NCBI GenBank assembly: GCA_007134885.1 | Contig: SLJX01000106.1 | Span: 1 to 41,214 of the forward strand | Origin: Halanaerobiaceae bacterium | Lineage (GTDB): Bacteria > Bacillota > Halanaerobiia > Halanaerobiales > Halarsenatibacteraceae | Length of the DNA: 41,214 nucleotides | Direction: 5' to 3' | Shown: in pieces, positions 28,846-38,346 of the stretch | How positions within the stretch are numbered: the stretch's first letter is position 1 | How the letters are laid out: every line of letters begins with the position of its first letter | The notes under the pieces: generated by a model | What the model saw: only the letters and a program-made list of their open reading frames with translations | The model's database searches: none | What the model was told of the DNA's origin: nothing | Made by a program: the position numbers and the translations under genes

Positions 28846-29904
28846 ATGATTAAAAAATTAACAGCACAGGACCTGAAGGAACTGCTTGGTGAGCTCCGGC
28901 AGAAATTCCTGGTGATTGCTCCCTTTCGGGTGAAGCAGGGCCGCCTGACCAAGGTGCTTTATCAGCCGGTTAAAACCAACGATCAGTTGAGTTCGATTTA
29001 TTTCAAGGAACAGCCCGATGCTTCACCCAAGGAATATTTTCTGCCCCGGGATGATCGTCTCGCTGAGGAAACGGCTGGTGCTGACTGTCAGCCCGAGGAG
29101 TGGTCTGATAACCCCAGGCTGTTTCTGGGGGTAAGAAGCTGTGATATAGCAGGTATTGAACTCTTTGATGATGTTTTTATTGAAAATGATTTTGTTGACC
29201 CCTTCTATCAGCGGCGCCGGGAGAACAGCCTGATTATCGGGTATTCCTGTCAGGAGCCGGCAGATAACTCTTTCTGCCAGGAGGTAGGAATAGATCCTCT
29301 GGAAAATGAAAATGTTCCCCTGATGCTCTATGATGCCGGAGAGGGTTTTTATTTAAAGGTTCAGGATCAGGAGCTTTTAAAAGGATTTGAGATATTGGAT
29401 ATGCTGCAGGAACTTCCTGAGGCAGAAAGCTCTGAACTTGAAGAAATTGTGACAGAGAACCGGAAGAATTTTTCCGGAGATGAATTTTCTCTGGAGCTGG
29501 AACTTCCCTTTCCGGAAAAGGAAGCCTTTACCTCGGTGGACTGGGAGGAGGCTACCGCCAGCTGTTTGGGCTGTGGTGTCTGTACCTTTTACTGTCCTAC
29601 CTGCTTCTGTTTTAAGTTTTTCTGGGAGGAGATAGAAAAGAATCGCGCCTGGGATTCCTGCATGTTCTCGCTTTTTACCGCCCATGCCTCGGGACACAAT
29701 CCCAGAGAAAGGCAGGATCAACGCTGGCGCCAGCGTTTATTGCATAAATTTTCCTACCATCCCACCAACTATCAGGGCAGCCCGGGCTGTGTAGGTTGCG
29801 GCCGCTGTGTCAGCAAATGTCCGGTTAATCTTGATATCAGAAAGGTGCTGAACCGGGTGGAAAAAACTCTGGCTGGGGAAGGGGTGAAAGGTAATGAAAG
29901 TTGA
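28846..29904 (+). CDS. FlxB/AsrA/sulfhydrogenase-beta-like 4Fe-4S protein
   Basis: RLFLGVRSCDIAGIELFDDVFI; CLGCGVCTFYCPTCFCF; CVGCGRCVSKCPVNLDIRKVL. Confidence 0.88.
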   Translation: MIKKLTAQDLKELLGELRQKFLVIAPFRVKQGRLTKVLYQPVKTNDQLSSIYFKEQPDASPKEYFLPRDDRLAEETAGADCQPEEWSDNPRLFLGVRSCDIAGIELFDDVFIENDFVDPFYQRRRENSLIIGYSCQEPADNSFCQEVGIDPLENENVPLMLYDAGEGFYLKVQDQELLKGFEILDMLQELPEAESSELEEIVTENRKNFSGDEFSLELELPFPEKEAFTSVDWEEATASCLGCGVCTFYCPTCFCFKFFWEEIEKNRAWDSCMFSLFTAHASGHNPRERQDQRWRQRLLHKFSYHPTNYQGSPGCVGCGRCVSKCPVNLDIRKVLNRVEKTLAGEGVKGNES

Positions 29905-30739
29905 TAATTATCTACCAAGAGAAGCTGAAATCACCAAGGTAGTCCAGGAAACCGGAATTAATTTAAATATCAAGACCTTTCATCTGCGTTTTACAGATGG
30001 AGAAGCAATGATGGAATTTCAGCCCGGTCAGTTTTTGATGCTGACTGTTTACGGAGTGGGGGAGGCCCCCTTTGGCCTGGCCTGTGCTCCCACCACTGAT
30101 TGTCAGGAGATTATTATTTCTGTCAAGGAGACCGGCAAGGTAACCTCGGCTCTGCATGAGCTTCAGGAAGGTGACAGCGTGGGCATTAGAGGCCCCTATG
30201 GCAACAGCTTTCCTCTGGAGAAAACCTCGGGCAAGGATGTTGTTTTTATCAGCGGAGGTATAGGCCTGGCACCACTGCGTTCCCTAATTGATTATGTGCT
30301 CCACCCTGATCTCCGCCAGGATTTTGGCCGGGTTCAGATGCTGCAGGCTTTTAGATCTCCTGAAGATATGCTCTATGACTATGAGCAGCAGAGGTGGGAA
30401 AATTCTCCCGGGACAACCGTAAAGTATACCATTGACCGTCCCTGTGAGGGCTGGGAACACTGTGTTGGTTTTCCCCATGATCTGATAGACGAAGAACTGG
30501 ACTGTCAGACTGAAGACACAGTTTACTATACCTGCGGCCCGCCGATTATGATTAAAGCTGTAACCAATGAACTGGTTAACCTCGGTATTGACCCGGAGGA
30601 TATCATTACCACTCTGGAAATGAGGATGTCCTGTGGACTGGGCAAATGCGGTAAATGTAATATTGGTCACCGTTATGTCTGCAAGGATGGTCCTGTTTAC
30701 AGCTATAAAGAGCTGCTGGAAATGCCTGATGAGTTTTAG
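29894..30739 (+). CDS. FlxA/AsrB/sulfhydrogenase-gamma-like FAD/NAD(P)H-binding oxidoreductase
   Basis: FQPGQFLMLTVYGVGEAPFGLA; VGIRGPYGNSFPLEKTSGKDVVFISGGIGLAPLRSLIDY; MSCGLGKCGKCNIGHRYVCKDGPVYSYKEL [2Fe-2S] motif. Confidence 0.92.
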   Translation: MKVDNYLPREAEITKVVQETGINLNIKTFHLRFTDGEAMMEFQPGQFLMLTVYGVGEAPFGLACAPTTDCQEIIISVKETGKVTSALHELQEGDSVGIRGPYGNSFPLEKTSGKDVVFISGGIGLAPLRSLIDYVLHPDLRQDFGRVQMLQAFRSPEDMLYDYEQQRWENSPGTTVKYTIDRPCEGWEHCVGFPHDLIDEELDCQTEDTVYYTCGPPIMIKAVTNELVNLGIDPEDIITTLEMRMSCGLGKCGKCNIGHRYVCKDGPVYSYKELLEMPDEF

Positions 30740-30762
30740 GCAGAAGCCCGGGGGGTGTAAAA

Positions 30763-32184
30763 ATGATAACCAGAAGAAAAGTCGGAGATGATGTTTTTTC
30801 GGCTGAAGATTTGGAAAAGATTCATGAAGCTACAATTAAGGTGCTTCAGGAAACCGGCGTGGAAGTTGTTTCGGATAGGGCCCGGGAGTATTTTAAAAAG
30901 GCAGGTGTCCGGGTGGAAAAGGGTCATGTATGTTTAACTGAAGAAGAAATTCATAAGTATACGAAAATGGCCCCGGAAGAATTTGAGCTCAAAGCTCGCA
31001 ATTCGGAAAACAATGTTCTGGTTGGGGGAAAGAACACCGTTCTTTCTCCTGGCTATGGCTCTCCCTTTGTAATGGAGTACAAAGACAGGGGCCGGCGTAA
31101 TTCCAGATTTAAGGACTATCAGAATTTCACCAAACTGGCCCACTGGAGTGATAATATTGATGTTGTGGGGGGAGTGCTGGTGGAGCCTACCGATCTGGAG
31201 GATAGGGTTCGGCACGGGAAAATGCTGCATACTGCTGTCACCCTCAGTGACAAGTGCCTGATGGGCAGTGCTATGGGGGCAAGAAAAGCCCGGGAATGTC
31301 TGGATATGGCAGCCATTGTGTTTGAAAGTAAAGAATTTGTCAGAAACAATGCTGTACTGATCTCACTGATCAATACCAACAGCCCTCTGCAGATAGATGA
31401 GCGGATGAGCGATGCCCTGATGGTTTATTCCCAAAATCAACAGGCCATGGTGATAGCTTCATTGTGTATGACCGGAACCACTTCACCTACTACCCTGCCG
31501 GCATCTCTGGTTCAACAGAATGCAGAAATTTTAACAGGCATCTGTCTGACTCAGATTATTAATCCCGGCACCCCGGTGGTCTATGGTTCAGCCTCCAGTG
31601 TGGTGGACCTGAAAACCGGAGACCTGGCCCTGGGCAGCCCCGAAACGGCAAAAATGTTTAACGGCACAGCTCAGATTGCCCGAAGATATGGTGTGCCATC
31701 CCGGGGTGGTGGAGCCCTGACTGATTCGCTTTTTCCTGACTCCCAGGCCGGTTATGAATCTATGCTCAATGTACTTTCTGCCATCAACAGCGGCTTTAAT
31801 TTCATGCTCCATTCAGCCGGGCTGCTGGAAAATTATATGTCAATGTCCTATGAGAAGTTTATCATTGATGAAGAAATTCTGGGAGTTGTCAATAATGTGG
31901 TTTCCGGCCTAAAAGCTGATGCTGAAACTTTAGCTGTCGAGGTAATAAATGAAGCTGGCAGCGGGGGCAACTTCATATCTTATGAGCATACCTACCGGCA
32001 TATGAAGGATATGAGGCAGCCATTACTCAGCGTCAGGGAGAGATATCTCAGCAACCGGCAGCAGCTGAATGCCGCTGATCGGGCTCATAAAAAGTGTCAG
32101 GAAGTTCTGGAAAACTTCTCCCCTCCGAAATTGCCTGCAGGAATTAAACAGGAACTAGAGAATTATATTGATGGCTTGGGGTAA
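30763..32184 (+). CDS. MttB-family methyltransferase, non-pyrrolysine, third and most divergent paralog
   Basis: 473 aa; KVLQETGVEVVSDRAREYFKKAGV...TNSPLQIDERM...SYGSP-equivalent LALGSPETAKMFNG; no in-frame TAG. Confidence 0.88.
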   Translation: MITRRKVGDDVFSAEDLEKIHEATIKVLQETGVEVVSDRAREYFKKAGVRVEKGHVCLTEEEIHKYTKMAPEEFELKARNSENNVLVGGKNTVLSPGYGSPFVMEYKDRGRRNSRFKDYQNFTKLAHWSDNIDVVGGVLVEPTDLEDRVRHGKMLHTAVTLSDKCLMGSAMGARKARECLDMAAIVFESKEFVRNNAVLISLINTNSPLQIDERMSDALMVYSQNQQAMVIASLCMTGTTSPTTLPASLVQQNAEILTGICLTQIINPGTPVVYGSASSVVDLKTGDLALGSPETAKMFNGTAQIARRYGVPSRGGGALTDSLFPDSQAGYESMLNVLSAINSGFNFMLHSAGLLENYMSMSYEKFIIDEEILGVVNNVVSGLKADAETLAVEVINEAGSGGNFISYEHTYRHMKDMRQPLLSVRERYLSNRQQLNAADRAHKKCQEVLENFSPPKLPAGIKQELENYIDGLG

Positions 32185-32258
32185 TTAAATTAAGTTAACG
32201 GAACCCGACAGATGGGCCGAGCTAACATAATAAAAATTAATTAAGGGAGGAATTTTGC

Positions 32259-33923
32259 ATGAGAAGTGATATTGAAATTGCTCAAGATGCTAATATGAAA
32301 TTGATTACAGACATTGCCGAGGAAGCCGGACTGGAACTTGATGATATTGAACAGTATGGTAAATACAAGGCCAAGGTTAATCTGGATGTGCTGGACAGAA
32401 TGGAACAGGACTCTGATCTGATTCTGGTCACAGCTATTACCCCCACTCCGGCCGGAGAAGGCAAAACCACCACCACAGTAGGACTGGGACAGGCTCTCTG
32501 CGGTATGGGAAAGAATGCTGCAATTGCTATTAGAGAACCCTCCCTGGGTCCGACCATGGGTATTAAAGGTGGTGCTGCCGGCGGGGGATATGCTCAGGTA
32601 GTGCCGATGGAAGATATTAATCTGCATTTTACCGGTGATATTCATGCCATTGGTGTGGCCCATAACCTGCTGTCTGCAGCTATTGATAATCACATCATGA
32701 AGGGCAATGAACTGGGCTTTGATACCACCCAGGTCAGCTGGCCCCGGGTAGTAGACATGAATGATAGAGCTCTGAGAAATATTGTGGTAGGTATGGGCGG
32801 CAAAGCTCATGGTGTACCCAGAGAGGACACTTTTATGATTACCGTGGCCTCTGAGATAATGGCCATTCTCTGCCTGGCAAACAATCTAACGGAGCTTAAG
32901 GAAATGATTGGCCGGATAGTGGTTGGTTACACCAAAGATGATGAACCAATCAGGACTAAAGATATTAATGTTCAGGGAGCCATGACTGCACTCCTGAAAG
33001 AGGCTATCAAGCCCAATCTGGTTCAGACTCTTGAGAATACCCCGGCCTTTATCCACGGAGGGCCCTTTGCCAATATCGCTCACGGCTGCAACAGCGCAAT
33101 GGCAACTAAAATGGCCATGGCTATCAGTGATATTACTGTAACTGAAGCCGGCTTTGGTGCCGATCTTGGTGCCGAGAAATTCTTCAATATTAAATCCCGC
33201 TTTGCTGATCTGGATCCCAAGGCTGTGGTGCTGGTAGCTACAGTCAGGGCTCTCAAGATGCACGGCGGCAAGGAGATGGAAGAACTTAAGGAAGAAGATT
33301 TAGAGGCAGTGAGCGCAGGTATAGAGAATCTGGAGAAGCACATTGAAAATATCCAGAAATTTGGTCTGCCACTGGTAGTGGCTATCAACCGTTTTCCCGA
33401 TGACACCGAAGCCGAGCTGGAACTAGTCAGAGAGCGCTGTGAAAAGATGGGTGTCAACGTTGCCCTTTCCGAAGTATTTGCCAGGGGCGGCGAAGGAGGC
33501 GAAGAACTGGCTGAAGAGGTGCTTGATATTCTGGATAAAGGCGAAGCAGATTTTGATTTTCTCTATGATCTGGAGGACAGCATCGAAGAAAAAATTGAAA
33601 CCATTGCCACTGAAATTTATGGAGCCGATGGAGTGGAGTACAGCGATCAAGCCAAAAAACAGATTACCAAGTACAAAAAGTACGGTTATGATGAAATGCC
33701 AATTTGCATGGCTAAAACTCAGAGCTCCATCTCCGACAACCCGGCCCTGAAAGGACGTCCCACCGGCTTTAAACTGACAGTCAGGGAGATTAATGTCTCA
33801 GCTGGAGCGGGCTTCCTGGTAGCTCTGACCGGACCGGTACTGACCATGCCCGGCCTGCCCAAGGTGCCGTCTGCTGAAGAGATTGATATTGATGCTGATG
33901 GTAAAATCAGCGGACTCTTTTAA
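32259..33923 (+). CDS. fhs: Formate--tetrahydrofolate ligase
   Basis: [19 protein letters not shown]-loop; [56 protein letters not shown]. Confidence 0.97.
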   Translation: MRSDIEIAQDANMKLITDIAEEAGLELDDIEQYGKYKAKVNLDVLDRMEQDSDLILVTAITPTPAGEGKTTTTVGLGQALCGMGKNAAIAIREPSLGPTMGIKGGAAGGGYAQVVPMEDINLHFTGDIHAIGVAHNLLSAAIDNHIMKGNELGFDTTQVSWPRVVDMNDRALRNIVVGMGGKAHGVPREDTFMITVASEIMAILCLANNLTELKEMIGRIVVGYTKDDEPIRTKDINVQGAMTALLKEAIKPNLVQTLENTPAFIHGGPFANIAHGCNSAMATKMAMAISDITVTEAGFGADLGAEKFFNIKSRFADLDPKAVVLVATVRALKMHGGKEMEELKEEDLEAVSAGIENLEKHIENIQKFGLPLVVAINRFPDDTEAELELVRERCEKMGVNVALSEVFARGGEGGEELAEEVLDILDKGEADFDFLYDLEDSIEEKIETIATEIYGADGVEYSDQAKKQITKYKKYGYDEMPICMAKTQSSISDNPALKGRPTGFKLTVREINVSAGAGFLVALTGPVLTMPGLPKVPSAEEIDIDADGKISGLF

Positions 33924-33931
33924 TCATGATT
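33922..33931. promoter_or_regulatory. Third AATCATGATT palindrome
   Basis: Same palindrome core as 11563 and 11832; overlaps the fhs stop codon. Confidence 0.15.
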
Positions 33932-34038
33932 TACAGGTTATAGTAGCTGGCGGTTTTTTCACCTGCGCTGTAAGAGGTTAAACAAATTAAATTATTTCTG
34001 GCAGGCTTCAAGGAACCGTCAGCAAAGATCAGGATAAA

Positions 34039-34072
34039 AACCGGGCAGCTTTCGGGCTGCCCGGTTAAATAT
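34039..34072 (+). terminator. Rho-independent terminator after fhs
   Basis: Perfect 11-bp stem AACCGGGCAGC-TTTCGG-GCTGCCCGGTT, weakly T-rich downstream. Confidence 0.7.
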
Positions 34073-34201
34073 TTATCTTTTGCTAAAGGATTGCCATAAG
34101 GATTTTTAAAACTCTTTATCTACTGTGCTAACCAATCATCTCTACAGCTGGAAGTTATTCTGGCTAATATAATTATCAGCTGATAAGGGAAGGTGTTAAA
34201 A

Positions 34202-36055
34202 TTGAGCTATCAGATTACCATAAGTCAATCCGGCAGGGAAAAGATTTCTCAGGTTGAGGCAGGAGCAGATTTACTGGAGATTATTAATAGAAGTGACTTC
34301 TATCTACCAAGCTACTGCGGCGGTCAGGGCATCTGCGGTAAATGCCGGGTCTTAATGCGCCCGGTGCCTGAAGCTAAAGACCCGGAGAGAGAAATGCTGA
34401 GCAGTCAGGAAATCCAGGCCGGAGTAAGACTGGCCTGCCTCCATCAGGTGGAGGCAGATCTGGAAATTGAAATTGAAGATGGGGGAGAAATTAATATTCT
34501 TACCGGAGAAGAGGAGGTAAGCTGCAACCTGAGTCCGGGCTGGCAGCAGAGCTATCTAAAAATAGAGGAGCCGGAACTCTATGATCAGCGCAGCTATCTG
34601 ACCAGGGTTTTTGAAAAAGCCAGCTGCCGCAGTATTGAACCCCGGGCTCTGGACAGACTGGAGGATATTGTTGAGGGCAAATCAGGACCGACGGGTAAGG
34701 GTTCAGATAATAACAGCCGGTCAAAATCTCATCAGCCCTTGGCTGCAGTTATTCAGGATGAAACGGTGGTGGACCTCAGGCTGGCTGACAGACCGGGCCG
34801 GCTGCTGGGAGCTGCCGTTGATATTGGCACAACCACTCTGGTTTTTTATCTGTTGGACCTGGAATCGGGAAGACAGCTGGCAGTTGATTCGGCCTATAAT
34901 CCTCAGAAAAAATTTGGCGCAGATGTAATTACCAGAGTTCAGCATACCCAGGGTAATCCTGAGGGGATAAATGAGCTGCGTGACACCCTGGTAAAAGCTT
35001 TGAACAGAGGCCTGAGTGAAACTGCTGCTAAAGCTGGGTCTGGTACTGATGATATATATCGTTTGACCCTGGCCGGCAATACCATCATGCTTCATACCTT
35101 ACTGGGAAAGGATTGTGAGAAAATAGCTCGGAGCCCCTTTGTTCCTCTGTTCAGCGAGCAACTGACCTTCAGGCCCGAGGCTCTCGGTCTGGAATTGAAT
35201 CCCGGAGGAGAGGTAGAGCTTTTACCCTCAATATCGGGCTATGTTGGTGCCGATATTACTGCCGATATGCTGGCTACCGGGGTAGGTGACAGTCCGGAAT
35301 ATCAGCTGCTGATTGATATAGGTACCAATGGTGAAATAGCTCTGGGCCGGAATGATAAAATTTATGCCTGTTCTGTAGCAGCCGGTCCTTCCTTTGAAGG
35401 CGGTAATATCAGTTCCGGAATGGCAGCTCTTCCAGGAGCGGTGGATAATTTTAAGGTTTTTGAAGATGGTCTGGAATATACAACTATAAAAAAAGAGAAG
35501 CCCCGGGGAATCTGCGGATCTGGTTTGCTGGATCTGATTGGAGGTTTGCTGGAAATCGGCATTATCACAGAAACCGGTGCCCTGCAGCAGCCCGGCAGTA
35601 TGCCGGAATTCTGGCAGAAAAGATATCAGGAGCTAGAAGAGGTTAAAGCTCTTAAACTTTTTTCTGAAGGAGAAAGTCAGGGAGGAAGAGAAATATATTT
35701 AACTCAGAAGGATATCAGGCAGCTTCAGCTGGCTAAAGGTGCCATTCGGGCCGGGATAGAAATTTTACAGCAGGAAGCTGAAATATCCAAGGAAGAAATA
35801 AAGGATGTATACCTGGTAGGAGGGTTTGCCAACTATCTTGCCCCGGAAATGGCCTGCCGGATCGGGATGGTGCCTGAGGTTTTAAGCGATCGAATTCAGC
35901 AGGCAGGAAATGGAGCCGGGGCCGGAGCCCGGATGATGCTCTTAAATCGCAAACTTGCCCAAAAAGCCCGGGAATTGAAGGAAAAAACCAGCTATCTGGA
36001 GCTTTCCAGCAATATGAAATTTCAGGAGGAATTTACCAGCCAAATGTCTTTTTAA
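34202..36055 (+). CDS. RACo-like corrinoid activation ATPase (N-terminal [2Fe-2S] ferredoxin + ASKHA/DUF4445)
   Basis: N-terminal CGGQGICGKCRVLM...RLACLHQV plant-type [2Fe-2S] motif; AAVDIGTTTLVFYLLDLESG; LLIDIGTNGEIALG; GICGSGLLDLIGGLLEIGII; VYLVGGFANYL. TTG 34202 has SD GGGAAGG; the ORF track uses GTG 34193. Confidence 0.92.
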   Translation: MSYQITISQSGREKISQVEAGADLLEIINRSDFYLPSYCGGQGICGKCRVLMRPVPEAKDPEREMLSSQEIQAGVRLACLHQVEADLEIEIEDGGEINILTGEEEVSCNLSPGWQQSYLKIEEPELYDQRSYLTRVFEKASCRSIEPRALDRLEDIVEGKSGPTGKGSDNNSRSKSHQPLAAVIQDETVVDLRLADRPGRLLGAAVDIGTTTLVFYLLDLESGRQLAVDSAYNPQKKFGADVITRVQHTQGNPEGINELRDTLVKALNRGLSETAAKAGSGTDDIYRLTLAGNTIMLHTLLGKDCEKIARSPFVPLFSEQLTFRPEALGLELNPGGEVELLPSISGYVGADITADMLATGVGDSPEYQLLIDIGTNGEIALGRNDKIYACSVAAGPSFEGGNISSGMAALPGAVDNFKVFEDGLEYTTIKKEKPRGICGSGLLDLIGGLLEIGIITETGALQQPGSMPEFWQKRYQELEEVKALKLFSEGESQGGREIYLTQKDIRQLQLAKGAIRAGIEILQQEAEISKEEIKDVYLVGGFANYLAPEMACRIGMVPEVLSDRIQQAGNGAGAGARMMLLNRKLAQKARELKEKTSYLELSSNMKFQEEFTSQMSF

Positions 36056-36234
36056 ATTTTAAACTCAAGGATTGACAAAAAGTAACAGCTTAAATCACAG
36101 GTTCTACCGCTGATAATATATTGGTAAAGAAAAAAGAAAAACAAAGTAAGGCTGGAAGCCAATCTGATCGGAGACATTTTGCTTCCAGCAGCTAAATTTC
36201 CTCAATGTCGGGGGGCGGTAAACTTATTGTTTTT

Positions 36235-36588
36235 TCAGTTATTATCTTCACAATTTTCACCATTGTTGTGGCGGGGATTTTTAGAAATAATTCTAATAGC
36301 CCTGGTTACAACCGACACTATATCAACATTTACCTGATGTTCAAATTCTATTAATTTGGCATGCAGACTTCCCCGCGGGCTGGCTATATACTTGGCCGGG
36401 ATCCGGTTTAGAGTATAGGAAGCAATATCCAGCAGGCAGTTTTCACAGGTACAGAAATCATCGAAATCCTCTTTATTTTTTAGGATTTCTTCCATTTTTT
36501 CCAGCACAAAATCTTCGGTATAATTGTGCAGTTCTTCTCTCAGTCTGTCTTTGTCCAGATTAAAATCTTCTTGTTTTTTTTCAACCAT
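36235..36588 (-). CDS. ComFB (late competence development) family protein
   Basis: MVEKKQEDFNLDKDRLREELHNYTEDFVLEKMEEILKNKEDFDDFCTCENCLLDIASYTLNRIPAKYIASPRG. ATG at 36588 preceded by GGGAGG on the minus strand; the longer ORF-track extension is rejected. Confidence 0.85.
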   Translation of the reverse strand: MVEKKQEDFNLDKDRLREELHNYTEDFVLEKMEEILKNKEDFDDFCTCENCLLDIASYTLNRIPAKYIASPRGSLHAKLIEFEHQVNVDIVSVVTRAIRIISKNPRHNNGENCEDNN

Positions 36589-36714
36589 TGCAGATACCTC
36601 CCTAATTATTAATTCTCTTTTTGAATCTAAATTCCTGCAGAGATTAGACTTTTGCAGGGCAATTGTATATGTGGTAAAATTAGTTTGAAAATGCCAGGGA
36701 AAGGAAGTGAAATA

Positions 36715-37200
36715 ATGACAGCAGCTGTGCGGGAAGACTATCAAAAGTTCTTTGCCAGACTGGATAAAAAACTTAAATCTGAGAGGGATTGGCTCAGCAA
36801 TATGGCTAATCTGGCAGCGCTGATTTATCAGGAACTGCCCGAGATTAACTGGGCTGGTTTTTATCTCAGGAGAAGGGGAGAAGACCTTAAGCTCGGTCCC
36901 TTTCAGGGAAAACCGGCAGTAAGCAAAATAACAGTGGGAAATGGTGTCTGCGGTACTGCAGTGGCCGAAGCAGAGGCCCAGCTGGTGGATAATGTTCATG
37001 AGTTTCCCGGACATATCGCCTGCGACTGTGAATCTGAATCTGAACTGGTAATTCCTATCTGGCTGAACAATGAAATAATTGGGGTTCTTGATATTGACAG
37101 CCCGGTGAGAGCTCGTTTTACCCCCCGGGATCAGAATATGCTGGAGAAAGCATTGGAGAAACTTCTGGCAGCCTCAGATTTTAGTGATTTTAAAGCTTAG
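36715..37200 (+). CDS. msrC: GAF-domain free-methionine-(R)-sulfoxide reductase
   Basis: INWAGFYLRRRGEDLKLGPFQGKPA...GVCGTAVAEAEAQLVDNVHEFPGHIACDCESESELVIPIW. ATG 36715; the ORF track extends to 36652. Confidence 0.9.
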   Translation: MTAAVREDYQKFFARLDKKLKSERDWLSNMANLAALIYQELPEINWAGFYLRRRGEDLKLGPFQGKPAVSKITVGNGVCGTAVAEAEAQLVDNVHEFPGHIACDCESESELVIPIWLNNEIIGVLDIDSPVRARFTPRDQNMLEKALEKLLAASDFSDFKA

Positions 37201-37217
37201 TTTAAAATAGATTTATC

Positions 37218-37337
37218 TTGAAAATACGCCATATTATTTTCATGTATTGTTGTGCCCCAGAGGGGCATGGCGGTTTATATTGAAAATAAGTTGTAATATT
37301 TTCATATATTGTTGTGCCTAAGGGGCACGGGGGTTTA
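37218..37337. repeat. Two tandem copies of a ~60-bp hairpin-containing repeat
   Basis: 37218-37277 and 37280-37337 share TTGAAAATA...TATTTTCAT.TATTGTTGTGCC and GGGGCA.GG.GGTTTA, with internal GTGCCCC/GGGGCA(C) inverted repeat. Confidence 0.75.
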
Positions 37338-37376
37338 CCTGAAAAAACAAATCCAAAAATAAAAAGGTGATAAAAT

Positions 37377-38252
37377 ATGCGCACTAATCAGGATCGGGTT
37401 GTTATGCAGTCTGTTCAGGGCAATATTTCTCATCCCAGAGCCGGTCGACTTCCCTATCGTCTGGATCGCGAAGGGCGGGGTCATAATCTTCCCGGAACCG
37501 GGGGTATTACCTATAATGTCAGGGTAGGGGATCCGGCAATGGGCTGGGCAGGCGATCATATTGAGCCTGCGGTCAGCATGAAGATTACCAAAGATTCCAG
37601 GGATAATGAGAATTATGGACTGGGTCTGCTGGCCTGCATAGGTAATCAGGCCAGAGTTGTCAGTGGTGAAGCTGAAGGAGCAAGAGGAGTGGTAACAGGA
37701 CTGCATGGCGGAATTAATCATGTGCTGGTAGATTTTGCACCCGAAGATATGGAGAAGATGAAGGTGGGAGACAGCATCCTGGTTAAGGCTCAAGGTCAGG
37801 GTCTCAGGCTGGAAGATTATCCCGAGGTCAGGGTATTTAATATCGATCCTGAACTTTTGATCCAGCTCGGAATTGAGGAATCCAGCCAGCAAGACAAGCT
37901 AAAGGTTCCAGTGGCTGCTGTGGTTCCCGGGCATCTCATGGGTTCGGGTATCGGTTCCTCTTCAGCGGCTATGGGTGACTATGATATAACCACCGGTGAC
38001 AAGGCCGAGCTGGAAAAACATAATTTAAATGATCTCAGACTGGGAGATCTGGTTTATCTGGCGGACTGTGATAATACCTACGGCCGGGAATATATTACCG
38101 GGGCAGGCAGTATTGGAGTGGTGGCTCATTCTGACTGCATTATAATGGGCCATGGTCCCGGAGTAACCACTATTATGACCTCCAAACAGGATATTATCCA
38201 GCCGAAAATTACCCGGGATGCCAATATTGCCGATTATTTCGAGATTAACTGA
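37377..38252 (+). CDS. DUF4438-family protein
   Basis: 291 aa; VQGNISHPRAGRLPYRLDREGRGHNLPGTGGITYNVRVGDPAMGWAGDHIEPAVSM; VPGHLMGSGIGSSSAAMGDYDI. Confidence 0.82.
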   Translation: MRTNQDRVVMQSVQGNISHPRAGRLPYRLDREGRGHNLPGTGGITYNVRVGDPAMGWAGDHIEPAVSMKITKDSRDNENYGLGLLACIGNQARVVSGEAEGARGVVTGLHGGINHVLVDFAPEDMEKMKVGDSILVKAQGQGLRLEDYPEVRVFNIDPELLIQLGIEESSQQDKLKVPVAAVVPGHLMGSGIGSSSAAMGDYDITTGDKAELEKHNLNDLRLGDLVYLADCDNTYGREYITGAGSIGVVAHSDCIIMGHGPGVTTIMTSKQDIIQPKITRDANIADYFEIN

Positions 38253-38346
38253 GTGGAAACTGGGAAATATCCGAAATTAATTCCAGCTAAAATAACCGTT
38301 TTTCAGAGAGAAAAATTTAATTCAGCCATAAGTTAGTTTTATTAGA

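Noticed and set aside
32185-32258. THF or ZTP riboswitch upstream of fhs
   Set aside because: The 74-bp gap is too short for THF-type elements and lacks their conserved sequences.
37218-37337. CRISPR-like array
   Set aside because: Only two imperfect copies with similarity spread across the whole unit rather than identical repeats and unrelated spacers; no cas genes seen.
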